From Heterobilharzia americana (lineage: Eukaryota > Platyhelminthes > Trematoda > Strigeidida > Schistosomatidae), in the NCBI GenBank assembly GCA_944470555.2, contig OX104134.1:100868701-100932700 (forward strand): a stretch of DNA of 64,000 nt. The letters are read 5' to 3'. Every line of letters begins with the position of its first letter. Position 1 is the first letter of the stretch. The notes beneath the pieces are model-generated. The model was not told where the DNA came from and did no database searches. It saw only the letters and a list, made by a program, of their open reading frames with translations. This document shows, piece by piece, positions 48,380 through 57,634 of this stretch. The translations under genes and the position numbers were made by a program.

Positions 48380-48640
48380 ATCTATGACTCGCTGTAGGAT
48401 TTGAACTAGTGACCTCCAAAATGAATCTCTTAGTTCAGTTTTCAGAACACCACGTCAGTAACCTGGAGGTTACTGGCTTGAATCTTGACGTTACCCAGAT
48501 TTCTTCTCATCAATCCATCACCGTATATATCAATGATACCAGCCTAATGAAACATAGCTATCCCAGATAGTCCCATGCTAGGACGAAACAGCTTACCAGT
48601 GCTCCCAGATTTTCAATGGTTCCCCAACTGATGTCAATCC
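48380..48640. mobile_element. tRNA-derived SINE pieces with a truncated hammerhead
   Basis: A minus-strand tRNA-like head (B-box-like AGTTCAAATCC, antisense at about 48392-48402) meets a + SINE tail at a perfect inverted repeat (48456-48463 with 48468-48475, loop 4 nt). The tail contains GTCCCATGCTAGGACGAAAC (48570-48589), a hammerhead stem II plus GAAA, but the CTGANGA half of the core is gone (CCCAGATA instead). The GAAA box is at 48584-48587. Confidence 0.5.
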
Positions 48641-48689
48641 ATGATGAATACTACTTCTAAATTAAAAAATCCTCATTCAACTCAAAGAC

Positions 48690-48890
48690 AATTTATTTAT
48701 TTGTAGGTGAATGAAGATTTTAATTTTGCGGTAGTATTCATCACCTGAAGGTCTTTTGTTCGATTCCTACCCGGGTCGTGGATTCGTACTGCTGAGGAGT
48801 CCCATGCTAGGACGAAACAGCTTACCAGTGCTCCCAGGTTTTCAATGGTTCTCCAAATGATGTCACTTCTTGATTAATACTACCTCAGAA
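48690..48890 (+). mobile_element. tRNA-derived SINE carrying a hammerhead-like ribozyme
   Basis: A good Pol III B box (GTTCGATTCC, about 48750-48762) precedes the ribozyme by about 35 nt, and the tail (CCCAGGTTTTCAATGG) matches the 48555-48640 copy. The tRNA-like A box is not clear. Schistosome SINEs with this arrangement are known. Confidence 0.6.
48786..48831 (+). ncRNA. hammerhead ribozyme, Sm-alpha type, cleavage triplet altered
   Basis: Core CTGAGGAG at 48792-48799; stem II GTCC (48799-48802) with GGAC (48810-48813), 7-nt loop; GAAA at 48814-48817. Stem I pairs GTACTG (48786-48791) with CAGTGC (48826-48831), all six positions paired including one G-U. The base triplet before cleavage is TAC (48823-48825), whereas active hammerheads need NUH, typically GUC. 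Predicted inactive or very slow on this basis. Confidence 0.7.
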
Positions 48891-49154
48891 TAATATATTT
48901 AGCAAAAGGCGTAGAAAGTTTGGAGTGCTTAAAATATTTATGTGATCTGAACAAATTATGGCAAGTAAAGTCGTTCACCGGTGCTTGGTTGTTATTCTCA
49001 TTCACATTTCACATCGCTGTTGATATGTCTGTTGATAGCTGTAACAGAATCAACTGGACCGAATTGATCGGTCTCTATTGGCATATGGGCTCCTATGCGG
49101 ATGCCTCGATATTGCCTGCGTTCTAATTATGTTAATGATGGATCGTGGCTAGCA

Positions 49155-49207
49155 GTGGAATCCAGGATGCGCATTTCGTCCTATTTAGGACTCATCAGCC
49201 GATAGAG
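49155..49207 (-). ncRNA. hammerhead ribozyme, Sm-alpha type, minus strand
   Basis: Reading the minus strand: CTGATGAG (49198-49191), stem II GTCC/GGAC (49191-49188 with 49181-49178), loop TAAATA, GAAA (49177-49174), self-complementary stem III TGCGCA, cleavage triplet ATC (49168-49166), then CTGGATTCCAC (49165-49155). Every core base is as in active hammerheads. Stem I is weak here: only about four pairs, two of them wobble, because the 5' strand (ending TCTATCGG) has diverged. I infer reduced activity. Confidence 0.85.
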
Positions 49208-49289
49208 ACCGATAAATTCGGTCTAATCAACGACGGTACCATATAAGAACAATTATACTAAAACTATACTCGTCGCACAAGAAGTGCCT

Positions 49290-49465
49290 ATCTTGACTCG
49301 GTGGTGTAGTGGATAACGCCCTGGCGTTTGAAGCGATCGCTCCAGAGTCCGAATCCCAGTGGGAACAACATCACTCACTGGGAAGCAGGTACATTCAGCT
49401 GACGAGTCCCAAATAGGACGAAATGCGCATCCTAGATTCCACTGTTAGCCACGATCCGTCATTAA
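49290..49465 (+). mobile_element. Sm-alpha-like SINE with Pol III promoter and hammerhead
   Basis: A box TGGTGTAGTGG at 49302-49312 matches the tRNA A-box pattern exactly. A B-box-like AGTCCGAATCC follows at about 49346-49356, with 33 nt between the boxes. The ribozyme is about 35 nt downstream. This is the layout described for the S. mansoni Sm-alpha satellite/SINE family, whose transcripts self-cleave. Confidence 0.8.
49391..49440 (+). ncRNA. hammerhead ribozyme, Sm-alpha type, plus strand
   Basis: CTGACGAG at 49399-49406; stem II GTCC (49406-49409) with GGAC (49416-49419), loop CAAATA; GAAA at 49420-49423; stem III TGCGCA (49424-49429); triplet ATC (49429-49431), cleavage after 49431. Stem I pairs the CATTCAG segment with CTAGATT: one C-A mismatch and one wobble. 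The whole core is intact, so activity is likely though stem I is weakened. Confidence 0.9.
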
Positions 49466-49479
49466 CAGAATCAGCTGGG

Positions 49480-50059
49480 AACTAAGACAGTATACTTTTC
49501 TTTTAAAAATAATAGAGTTTTTTTTTCTTTCATTTAAAACCTTTTTTCTTACCGAAGATAAACAGATTTCAATGTTCAGAAAGTTTATTGCACTCTCGTT
49601 TACACTGAACATTTACTACCTGTAAAGTAACGTAAATAATTTGGTGCTGAAAATTACATGTTATTGAAAGACTAGAGAATACTGAAAGCTTATTTATTTA
49701 GCCCTTACAACTTTTATTTAACTACTTCTCAGATCGAACCCAAAATATTCTGTGCATCGACTGCGTATCTTAGGCCCACGTGCTGCTTTTCGTCATTTCA
49801 TTGCAGTATTATACTTCTAGAAATTTTCATACAACATTCTTGCCACTAACCTCGCCTAGTTTCTTAGTTCACAAGTTTACTAGCCGGTCCTAAGCCCGGA
49901 TAAAGAGGGAAGGTTGGGCGAAGAACTAGCAACCCTACCTCTTAAAACCAAACCAGTCGCTAAAGAAACTTCAAAGCACAAAGAAAATATGAAAAATAAA
50001 AATAAACTTATTACTTGCTGGAATCGGATATGCGTAATGAGTCCGGTTGGTGAAAGCCT
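49480..50059. other. intron 7, unassigned
   Basis: AT-rich with several T runs. The last part (about 49870-50059) may be RTE-A 5' UTR, because it leads directly into that element's coding start. Confidence 0.3.
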
Positions 50060-53000
50060 TCGCGAAGCCAATTGACCGATATATCTTCTCTTCTCTCGAT
50101 GAAAGCAAAAGTAAGCATAGAGTCATGGAATATCCGCACGATGTTTGAAGCTGGCTGGCAAGGCTGCCCGGATTTCAAAAGGAATGGGAAGATATGGTAC
50201 AGAAGTCCAAGAAATATGCGAAAGTTGGTGGAATGGAAAGTGAACTCTCCAAACTGTCAACTGGAGACTCAATGATCTACTCCGATATTGTCACCCAGAC
50301 GACAACCACCACCACACTGAGTTATGGATTGGCTATCATGTCCCCAAGAGCCAATCTCCTCCTGCAGGATCATGACAGCAAGAATCAACTCGAAAGGATG
50401 GAAAGTCACAATCATTCAATGCTACGCTATGCACCTACAAACAATGCAGATGAAGAGAAGAAGGTGGAATTCTACAGACAACTGTGATCAGTACTAGACA
50501 AGACCCCATCCAAGTTAACGACATCAAAATTCTAATGGGTGGGGTGACATAAATGCAAGACAAACTGTGAGTGGACAACACAGGAAGAGAACTGGACATG
50601 GGTGGAGAAGAACTCGGTGAAATGATGAAGGAGAATGGATAACTGTTTACAGACTTCTGCGCATTCAACGATTTGGTGATTGAAGGCAGTGTGTAGAAAC
50701 ACAAGGAAGTGAAATGGATTTCACCGGACACCAGGACTCACTAAAAACCAGATCAATTTCACCTCAATCTGAAGAAAGTGGAGACGCAGCCTGCTAGATA
50801 CAAGATCAGGATGGGGAGTAGATGTAGGTTCACACCACTCACTATCTAATGCGAGGAACCCACCTTCAAAATCAAGTTGAAAGCCTTCACAGTAGTTGAT
50901 GATAGACCACAGTACAACAACCACCCAGAACAGAAAGTGAACTGAAGGACGAAACTTCAAAGGATATCTTCACATCAGTCATCAGGATAAAATGGGAGAC
51001 ATTAGGCAACATCCATGAAGAAACCTGCGTGGAAGAGCACTGGAACACTTCGAAAGAGACGCATAACCGTATTAGGAAGGAAGAGGAAGAAGAAGCAAGA
51101 CAAGGAGTGGGTCTTGACGGACACATAGAAGCTGAAAGAAGACAGGAAGATGGTGAAGCAGAAGATGAACTGAGTACAACCTATAAAACACTACACTGGA
51201 CAAAGAAGTGAAGAAGAGTGTGCGCAAAGACAAAAGACACTTCTACGACACACTTGCAACCGAAGCGAAACAGGCTGCAGAGAGTAGAGACAGAGACCAG
51301 ACTACATTATATCAAATGACAAGGTTACTATCCGGGAGGGAGGACATCAACGCAGATGAAACCAATGAAAGATAGTGAAAGAAAGTCAGTTACCAAAGGG
51401 AAGAAACAAAGGAAACGATGGGCTGACCACTTCAGAAAACTCTTGAATCGACCACCACCACCTGCAAGTCGTCCAGAAATTCCACCAGCAGCCAAGCCAC
51501 AGAACTATCCGTGAAGGCAAGCCTTCCGACAAAAGAAGAAGTGAAGTCGTGAACGCCATAAGGCTACAGAAATGCGTGAAAGCAGCAGGGCCAGATGTAA
51601 TTCCTCCGGAAGCACCGTAGACAGATGCAGAGTCAACAGCATGCATGCTTACACCACTATTGCAGAAGGTTTGAAAGGAATGAAGGAGAGGTGCCTGCCG
51701 ACTGATTGGAAGAAGGGTTACCTTGTCAAACTCCTAAACAAGGGAGACCTAAGCCTTCTCAGGAACTGGCGGAGAATCATGCTCCTGTTCACCCCAAGCA
51801 AAATATCAAACCACATTCTCCTGGAGAGAATAAAATATGCCCTGCATTCAAAATTACCACCGGAACAGGCTGGCTTCAGAAAGTATGAACCATATGTGGA
51901 TCAAATTGCAAGGCTACGCATCATCATCATAGAGCAGAGCATAGAATGGCAGTCAACTGGATCTCTACCTCAGCTTCATCAACTTTGAAAAAGCATTCGT
52001 TTGTGTCAACCGAGAAGTAATTTGGCAGATAGCTGCTTCAACACTACGGTTTTAGTGCCACAAACCTATATCAACCTCATTCAACAACTATCTGCCATGT
52101 TATATGATGCTACATGTCAGGCGATTCACAATGGGAAGCTGAGTGACGCCTTTGAAGTGAAGACAGGGGAGAGGAGTAAGACAAGTTTGCCGCTTACTAT
52201 CACCGATCATCTTCCTGATTCTGGTCGACTGGATCATGCAACAGACAACTGTGAAGAGACCCCAGACGAAGATTCGGATTTCGCCGGTGATGATTTATGT
52301 CTAACGTGTTGTCTCACAAACTCGAAGATGTACAAGTGAAAACTAACAAGTTGGCAGAAGAGGTGAGGTGAGGTGAGGCGAAGCGGGGCGGGGTGAGGCA
52401 GCTGAGGAAGACGGGACTTCCTTCAGGTGAAAGTAGAGAAGACAGGTGATGAAGATACTCAACCAACAGCAGCAGCAGCGACAACAACAAGAAGAAGAAG
52501 AAGCAGCAATCACCATGAACGACAGAAACCTAAAGGATATAGTCTGTTTCACACACCTAGGCAGCATCGTCTCAACTACGGGCGGCGACGGTGGTACAGA
52601 TGAGGATATGAAAGGCAGGATTGGAAAGACAGCAAGACAGGCTTTCATTAACCTGAAATAATCAGTGTGGAGATCTGCTGCACTGTACTGTACTGTACTG
52701 CACTGCACTCAGCATAAAGCGTGAACAATATCCGGATTTGCAACACTAATTCAGTCAAGTCAGTCAGTGTTTTAATGTGATGGTTGAGAGACTTGGTGGT
52801 GCGTTACGGAAAGCATTTGCAACAAACTGCACACATACATCACACATGAACAGCTGCCGTCTACGCTCACTCGAGAGTGAAGGTGGCGATCAGATGGCCA
52901 GAATAATAGGAATAAGCAACAAGGAACTCTGGTTGGTTGGCTCGCTGGCTGGCAACGAACCAATCCACCAACGAAGAACCCATTGCTCAACAAATGTGCA

Positions 53001-53300
53001 GTAGAGAGTGGATATGGATTGGGATTAGGCATACAGTGAGAGGAGCATTTTGTGATGTCACACACCGGGTCAGGTCAGATCAGGTCAGGTGAGGTCGTCG
53101 TTGAGTGGAACGCACATGGTAAACGATGAGTTGGGCGTATGGGTGGGTGGAGGATGACATGGAGGAGGAGATGGTGTGAGGAAGAAATGAAAGTTTGTGG
53201 GCAGTAGTGGAGCCAGGTTGAGAAGACTGAAGAGAAGAGAGTCAAATGGTGACGTGCTACTGAAGCCATGTGTCCCACTTTGAACACAAACTATAAATAA
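50060..53300 (+). mobile_element. RTE-A (SR2-like) copy, close to full length
   Basis: The endonuclease starts at 50100 (KAKVSIESWNIRTMFEAG), with endonuclease remnants to about 50720. A basic linker (EEEARQGVGLDG near 51080, HFYDTLATEAKQAAESRDRD near 51240-51300) leads into RT fingers (KAAGPDVIPPEA near 51580, PTDWKKGYLVKL near 51690), QAGFRKYEPYVDQIA near 51870 and IIEQSIEWQS near 51930. Then come the damaged catalytic box (FAGDDLCLT near 52285), Q-rich stretch, thumb, and tail to 53300. Many stops and frameshifts. From about 52060 it is nearly identical to 32572-33761. Confidence 0.8.
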
Positions 53301-53783
53301 TTTTTTTTAAAAGATTCCTGCCACTAGTATGTTAAGTTTGTTCGAATGTAAATTGTAGTCGTACCTGTACGTCTTTCCTGAGGTTAGTGATAATAATTTA
53401 AAAAACTCTTGATATGCTGCCAGTTGATGTTTATAAATCCTCTGAAATATTGAACGATTTGATTTTTGCCAGCATAGTGATGTTGCAAGTCTTTGCAATT
53501 CATTTTGTAGATTATATTTGTCTTATCTTCTTTAGGGAACAAATACCTTGACATATATCTAAGGTGTTATCTTTGGATTTGAGTAGTTTTTGTGCCATAA
53601 TAGTGGTGAACGAATGAAAGTTTCCAAGGCGTTCTTGCCATGCGTCAATTCTTTTGGCCAGCATTTCCTTATGAATCTGACTGAATTTGAACACTGTGAC
53701 AGAAGTTACCTGTTGACTTTCGTAGTTGTTCAGTGATAGTTTGAGTTTTCATGAATACGTAAAATGGTAGTATTATGTTAGAA
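53301..53783. other. intron 7, unassigned
   Basis: Nothing recognised except the T-rich run near 53305. Confidence 0.3.
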
Positions 53784-53803
53784 GTGGAATCCAGGATATG
53801 CGT
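53784..53803 (-). ncRNA. hammerhead remnant (stem I/III side only)
   Basis: GTGGAATCCAGGATATGCG, antisense, equals the cleavage-site side of the minus-strand Sm-alpha ribozyme (CTGGATTCCAC), with a 2-nt insertion. The GAAA and CTGATGA core is not present next to it, so it is a dead remnant of a SINE tail. Confidence 0.55.
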
Positions 53804-54595
53804 GGCGTATCAATTTGGTCCAATTGAAGATGGAATATTATGAGCTATAATGTCTAAATGGTACGATCGTAGTTCACAATTTCACGCTTTATCTGATCTT
53901 TCTAAATACTGGAGCTTTTACAGGCTCTGTGTTGTGTTTTAGTAGTGAGGATATCTAGAAACACGATTTTCATTAGGAAATCCTGGAAACACTTCAATGC
54001 ACGGAGATAATGGCGTTTAGTAGACATCATATAGACATAAACCCCAATATGTTCATTACCAAGATTAGGCCAACCAACCGGAAATTTATCAGAAAATCAA
54101 TGAGCAAACATTAGGTCAGTGGCAAAGGTCATTTGAAAAAAAACCACGATCAAAAAGGTAAAATTGTGGTGTGAAAGTTACCATGACCAGAAAGTAAGGA
54201 TGTACTCTAACTGACAAATTTACTTCTGAACAGTGTATTCTACGATACTGATGGGTCAAAGAGAAGCTTAATAACAGGACTTTATATGAATACTATAAAA
54301 TAGCTTTTAGGTAATATTTCTCTAAAAATGAATATGATCATTGTTCTGTCTTGACGGTCGTCTTTTTTTCAACAAAGACAGTGACTTATCGACAACGCGC
54401 TTGCCAACCACGCTGATTTTTATGTGTCCTACTTACCACAGGTGTCCAAGATTCACTCATTACAAAATCTTTTCATTCGATGTTATTCAGATGAAAGGAA
54501 ACAATTGAAAAGGAAGACAGTTCCAATGGTGCCCATAAAAAAAAGAAGCAGGAGTTAAGAAGAACACTATCGGACAGAATGGCCACCCTTTTTAA
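53804..54595. other. intron 7, with a short coding-like stretch
   Basis: At about 54500-54632 the + strand reads an acidic then basic run (ETIEKEDSSNGAHKKKKQEL, then RRTLSDRMATLFKF). It looks protein-like and follows an acceptor-like TTATTCAG, but its phase does not fit exon 7 to exon 8, which join perfectly without it. Confidence 0.3.
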
Positions 54596-55084
54596 ATTCG
54601 TCCATATAAACGTCAACTACCAGTGAAGCGTTACGATATATCTTCACTTATGTCAATTCATGTAGGTGATTGTGGATATGACGTTCGACTTGGAAAATGT
54701 GGAAATATTGGACAGAGGGAATATGGAGAATGCCAGTGGGGTATTAGAAGCTTGAAACTTAGGCCAGTCAGGGATCACTAAGCGTATGGACATCGACCCA
54801 ATCAATCAACGCGAAAAGCACCAGGAAGGTCAGAGTTCAGTTCAACAGGACAACCAATCAAGTTAAATGACAACATTAAAGCGGAAACGACCGACTACAC
54901 CCGATATCAACACGACAAGCCACTAAGAAGTTTATCGAGAATTTCTCATAGCTCACTGCTTTCTGAAGTTTGTGCTCATGACAATGTCTACAATAATAGT
55001 GAAAGCTTAGCCATTAAACTATCCAAATCAAAAGCCACAATTACACAGGTCCTTCTAGTAGAGGTCAAGGCGCATATAATATAT
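54596..55084 (+). other. unassigned open frame, 61 plus 101 codons split by one stop
   Basis: A frame without its own ATG start is open from 54596 to 54778, broken by TAA at 54779-54781, then open again to 55084. The first segment contains RPYKRQLPVKRYDISSLMSI and a Cys/Gly/Tyr-rich run; the second is Ser/Arg/Gln-rich (for example RISHSSLLSEVCAHDNVYN). No motif is recognised. It could be a decayed exon of the host gene, a retroelement gag or a different gene's pseudo-exon. Confidence 0.3.
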
Positions 55085-55109
55085 TAAGTACAATATTGGA
55101 ACCACCATC

Positions 55110-56345
55110 TGTCGGGTGAGTTGCGTATGTCGAGTGGTGTCCGTCAACGATCCCCACTTCCTCCATTCCTATTCAGTTTTATCATAGACTTTCATATGGA
55201 TGTCACTCTCCCGTCATCTGACTACACAGGGATTGACTCAATCACAGAATTTTCGGTTGACCTAGAATACACAGATAACATAGTCAGTCCTGTTAGGTGA
55301 AGACACTGACCAGATTCAGAGTTTTCTGGACACCTTGAGTTGCAATTTGAGAATGTTTGGGATGCAAATTGTTGCCCCAGGACTGGTCTCTGATGATGCC
55401 CCGGCTAATAATAGAGAGTGAAATAGTTGGGCTCACTGAACACTTCACTTACTTGGGAAGTCGGGTCAGCTCTACCCTGGTGTGTCAATGGTCGATGAAA
55501 TCTCTGCACGGATACAAAAGGCTGGGTTGGCTCTTACCATCTGTAGCGCCTCCGCGATATTCCATTTTCTACTTAGTGTTGAGTGTACTGTGCAGCAGTC
55601 CACTCTGTTCTCCTATATGGTTGTGAAAAATGGGGATTGAAGGTAGGAGACATGAGAAGGTTTAAAGTGTTTGACCACCTTCGTAGCATAGACCGTGTTT
55701 CATGGTGTCAGTACGTGAGTAACACCGAAGTCAGATGTAGAGTTTTAAGGAGGTGAGGTAAGTCAGTTGATGCGGTTGTGAACCTTCATCGACTGAGATG
55801 TGTGTGAGATGAGTTACGTATGCCCAACCACAGTCTGCCTCATCACACAATGTTGACCGTAGTAGTTCCATTTTAGTCTGTTTATTAGAAACAGACTAAA
55901 ATGGAATTACAATCGACCACAGTGCCCAAGTTTTACACTTATATTGAATGAAGTAGGTTTAGGCTGGAAAAGGTTCGAGGTGGACAGACTAGAACATGTC
56001 ATCAATGCACGCAGTCGTTGACTGTTGGTTTGAGCCATGTATGGAGATGCAGACTAGCCGGTTGGGGTCCGTGGGAGATGTGAAACCAGTGGTTGGAGAC
56101 TCTAGGTGGTATGGGTGAGAACTGATGTCAGTGGTGCAGATGTGTACAAATACATTAGCCTCATCTTAACTTGTATACTTAATCTCATCATTTTCTCATT
56201 CTTCCTTCCTCTTCTTTACTACTTTCTACTTCTACTTCCTTTGGCTGATTTTTCTTCCCTTCTTTATCTTCCATTTTATTGCTTTGTTACTTGGACCGTT
56301 ATGCAGTAATGCCCTGGTCCTATGCTGATCATCATGATGAAGATT
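55110..56345 (+). mobile_element. RTE-B 3' half with a nested PLE end
   Basis: RT palm start (LRMSSGVRQRSPLPPFLFSF near 55125-55180), EYTDNIVSPVR as the ruined catalytic box near 55270, thumb (FTYLGSRVSSTLVCQ near 55445), C-terminal tail with HRLRCV near 55790, and the 3' UTR (to 56345) with AGATGTGTACAAATACATTA near 56140. At 55868-55950 a PLE terminal fragment interrupts it (see repeat). The whole closely parallels 28639-29485. Confidence 0.75.
55868..55950. repeat. PLE terminal hairpin nested in RTE-B
   Basis: A perfect 16-bp inverted repeat (55868-55883 with 55889-55904, loop ATTAG) is followed by the PLE terminal block in antisense (ACCACAGTGCCCAAGTTTTA near 55917). The sister copy at 29041 holds only the first arm (CCATTTTTGTCTGTTTATTA), so the second arm was added or lost between the two. 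Confidence 0.75.
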
Positions 56346-57017
56346 GCATTATTGAATGTGAACTGATAGTCAGTTTCAATATTTATTTGTAGCTAAATGA
56401 TTTCAGAAAAGAAATCATACGATAAACACTGTCTTATTGGTCAAGAGATGTTCACTTCTAGGCTTAGAATAAGCAACCACCTCTAGAAGTGTTCCTGCAG
56501 ATGACTAATGATGAAACGTGATGTGCATACTGCTTTTTTTTTCTAGTAGACCGGCATCAAATGACCAGTTGGCCAGAAATTGCTCTGCAACTTATATTAT
56601 GAATTTTCTACTTCAGAATACCATTGAAAATATAGAGGTTAGAGATATTTATACTACATATGACTATTTGATGAGATATGGACAGTGAGTGAAAATGAAA
56701 TAAAGGGGTAGGTTACAGCAGGTTTTAGTCCAGCAATCTCCGGATTGCCGGGTAGGCAAACTGCAGACTGAACTACCAAACACCAATTCCACTTCAATCA
56801 CTGTAATCTGTCCTCAACTACGTGTTTCTCGTCGTCATCATCATATCACCTGTCCAGACAGATCTTTTCCAAATCAAAATCAAGTCGTATTATAAAGCTA
56901 TTAGGCAGAACTATCTGAAATAAACCGTAGTCCTAAGTGATAAAATGATGACTTTATTGAATATTTGTATTTTTGCCTAAATATTTCCTTGTTGTTTTGT
57001 TTATTTTTACACGAAAG
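56346..57017 (+). other. intron 7, last part
   Basis: AT-rich. Nothing recognised apart from the acceptor region ending TACACGAAAG at 57017. Confidence 0.4.
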
Positions 57018-57096
57018 GAATGTGAAGGATACTTCTGGATTAGCTGCCACACGAAGACAAATTGCTGCCATCATCTCAGCAACAAAATTTCGATGA
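57018..57096 (+). CDS. LEKR1-like: LEKR1-like exon 8 (C-terminus and stop)
   Basis: Joins exon 7 exactly in phase (AG plus G makes Arg) and reads NVKDTSGLAATRRQIAAIIS, then ATKFR and TGA (57094-57096). The acceptor (TTTTTACACGAAAG) has a good pyrimidine stretch upstream. The phase fit and short, amphipathic, conserved-looking tail make this the true last coding exon. A polyadenylation-like AATAAA is 14 nt after the stop. Confidence 0.75.
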
Positions 57097-57109
57097 TAAT
57101 TTTTATACT

Positions 57110-57115
57110 AATAAA
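57110..57115 (+). promoter_or_regulatory. possible polyadenylation signal AATAAA
   Basis: AATAAA lies 14 nt after the stop of exon 8. Such a short 3' UTR would be unusual, so it may not be the signal used. No transcript data. Confidence 0.25.
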
Positions 57116-57260
57116 TCGGATTACGTCAATCAATATTTGTAAAACTTTTCACCGTATCCTCTTACCTGGTGTTATATATATGCATACAAACCCAGTGTTA
57201 GAACTTTGCTATTCATAGATATGAGCTGTATCTAGTAAACTGATTCAGTCAATTAGCGAA

Positions 57261-57358
57261 TACCAGGATTATCTTGGTTGTATTGTGTTCTCTGAGCTGG
57301 GTTGTTTAATCGTGAAGCTTTCATCGCCTTGCTAGACGACATCATCATACCAGGATTA
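57261..57358 (-). repeat. 76 bp dispersed repeat, copy 2, with 11-bp target-site duplication
   Basis: The insert at 57272-57347 is the reverse complement of the repeat at 45292-45366. It is bordered by TACCAGGATTA on both sides (57261-57271 and 57348-57358), an exact direct repeat that looks like a target-site duplication. A mobile origin is therefore likely. No open frame or Pol III box is seen inside. Confidence 0.75.
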
Positions 57359-57634
57359 CTTTGTATCCCTTTTATTCAAATATTTCCATCGAAACCTATT
57401 CCGTCCATGTTAACCAAACAATTATAGGAAAGACGATTGTTATTTCTACTTTTTATGGGTACCTTATCGGCCATTATTTAGAGAAACGGATCAAATTCAT
57501 CAGCTCCAAGGAATGTTTATTCCCCTCAGGCGAATTAGTCGTTTGTAATGAAACAAGTAACTAGTTATAGTTTAAACAAAACATACGTTGAAAGTACAAA
57601 CTGAGGTAACATACAAAGTATGTCGGCTGAAGTT

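Larger units (their letters stand above)
49132..49465. repeat. inverted pair of Sm-alpha SINE tails
   Basis: Arms 49132-49198 and 49399-49465 are near-perfect reverse complements, each containing one hammerhead and the flank GGATCGTGGCTAGCAGTGG (or its variant). The spacer is about 200 nt, holding the Pol III promoter of the + copy. Outside, AACAGAATCAACTGG (about 49042) and AACAGAATCAGCTGG (about 49465) form a near-perfect direct repeat. Confidence 0.8.
7473..57096 (+). other. LEKR1-like: LEKR1-like coiled-coil gene, full span of recognised exons
   Basis: At least eight exons spread over 49.6 kb, joined by GT-AG introns, encode about 410 recognisable residues. The N-terminus has a CxxC module followed by GVSYLI, which I recall as the signature start of LEKR1 (leucine, glutamate and lysine rich 1), and the middle is one long coiled coil. 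Its function is not known from the sequence; such proteins are usually structural. Exons 1-2, 3-4, 6-7 and 7-8 join in phase as read. Exons 2-3, 4-5 and 5-6 do not, and exons 5 and 7 each need one extra base to stay open. The misfits at 4-5 and 5-6 and within exons 5 and 7 fit one missing base in an A-rich run. An undetected exon probably lies between exons 2 and 3. It could be an active gene with assembly errors or a decaying gene. Confidence 0.6.

Noticed and set aside
49302..49356. A tRNA gene (A and B boxes)
   Set aside because: The acceptor and anticodon stems do not fold as a tRNA, and the sequence continues directly into a hammerhead. It is a SINE promoter.
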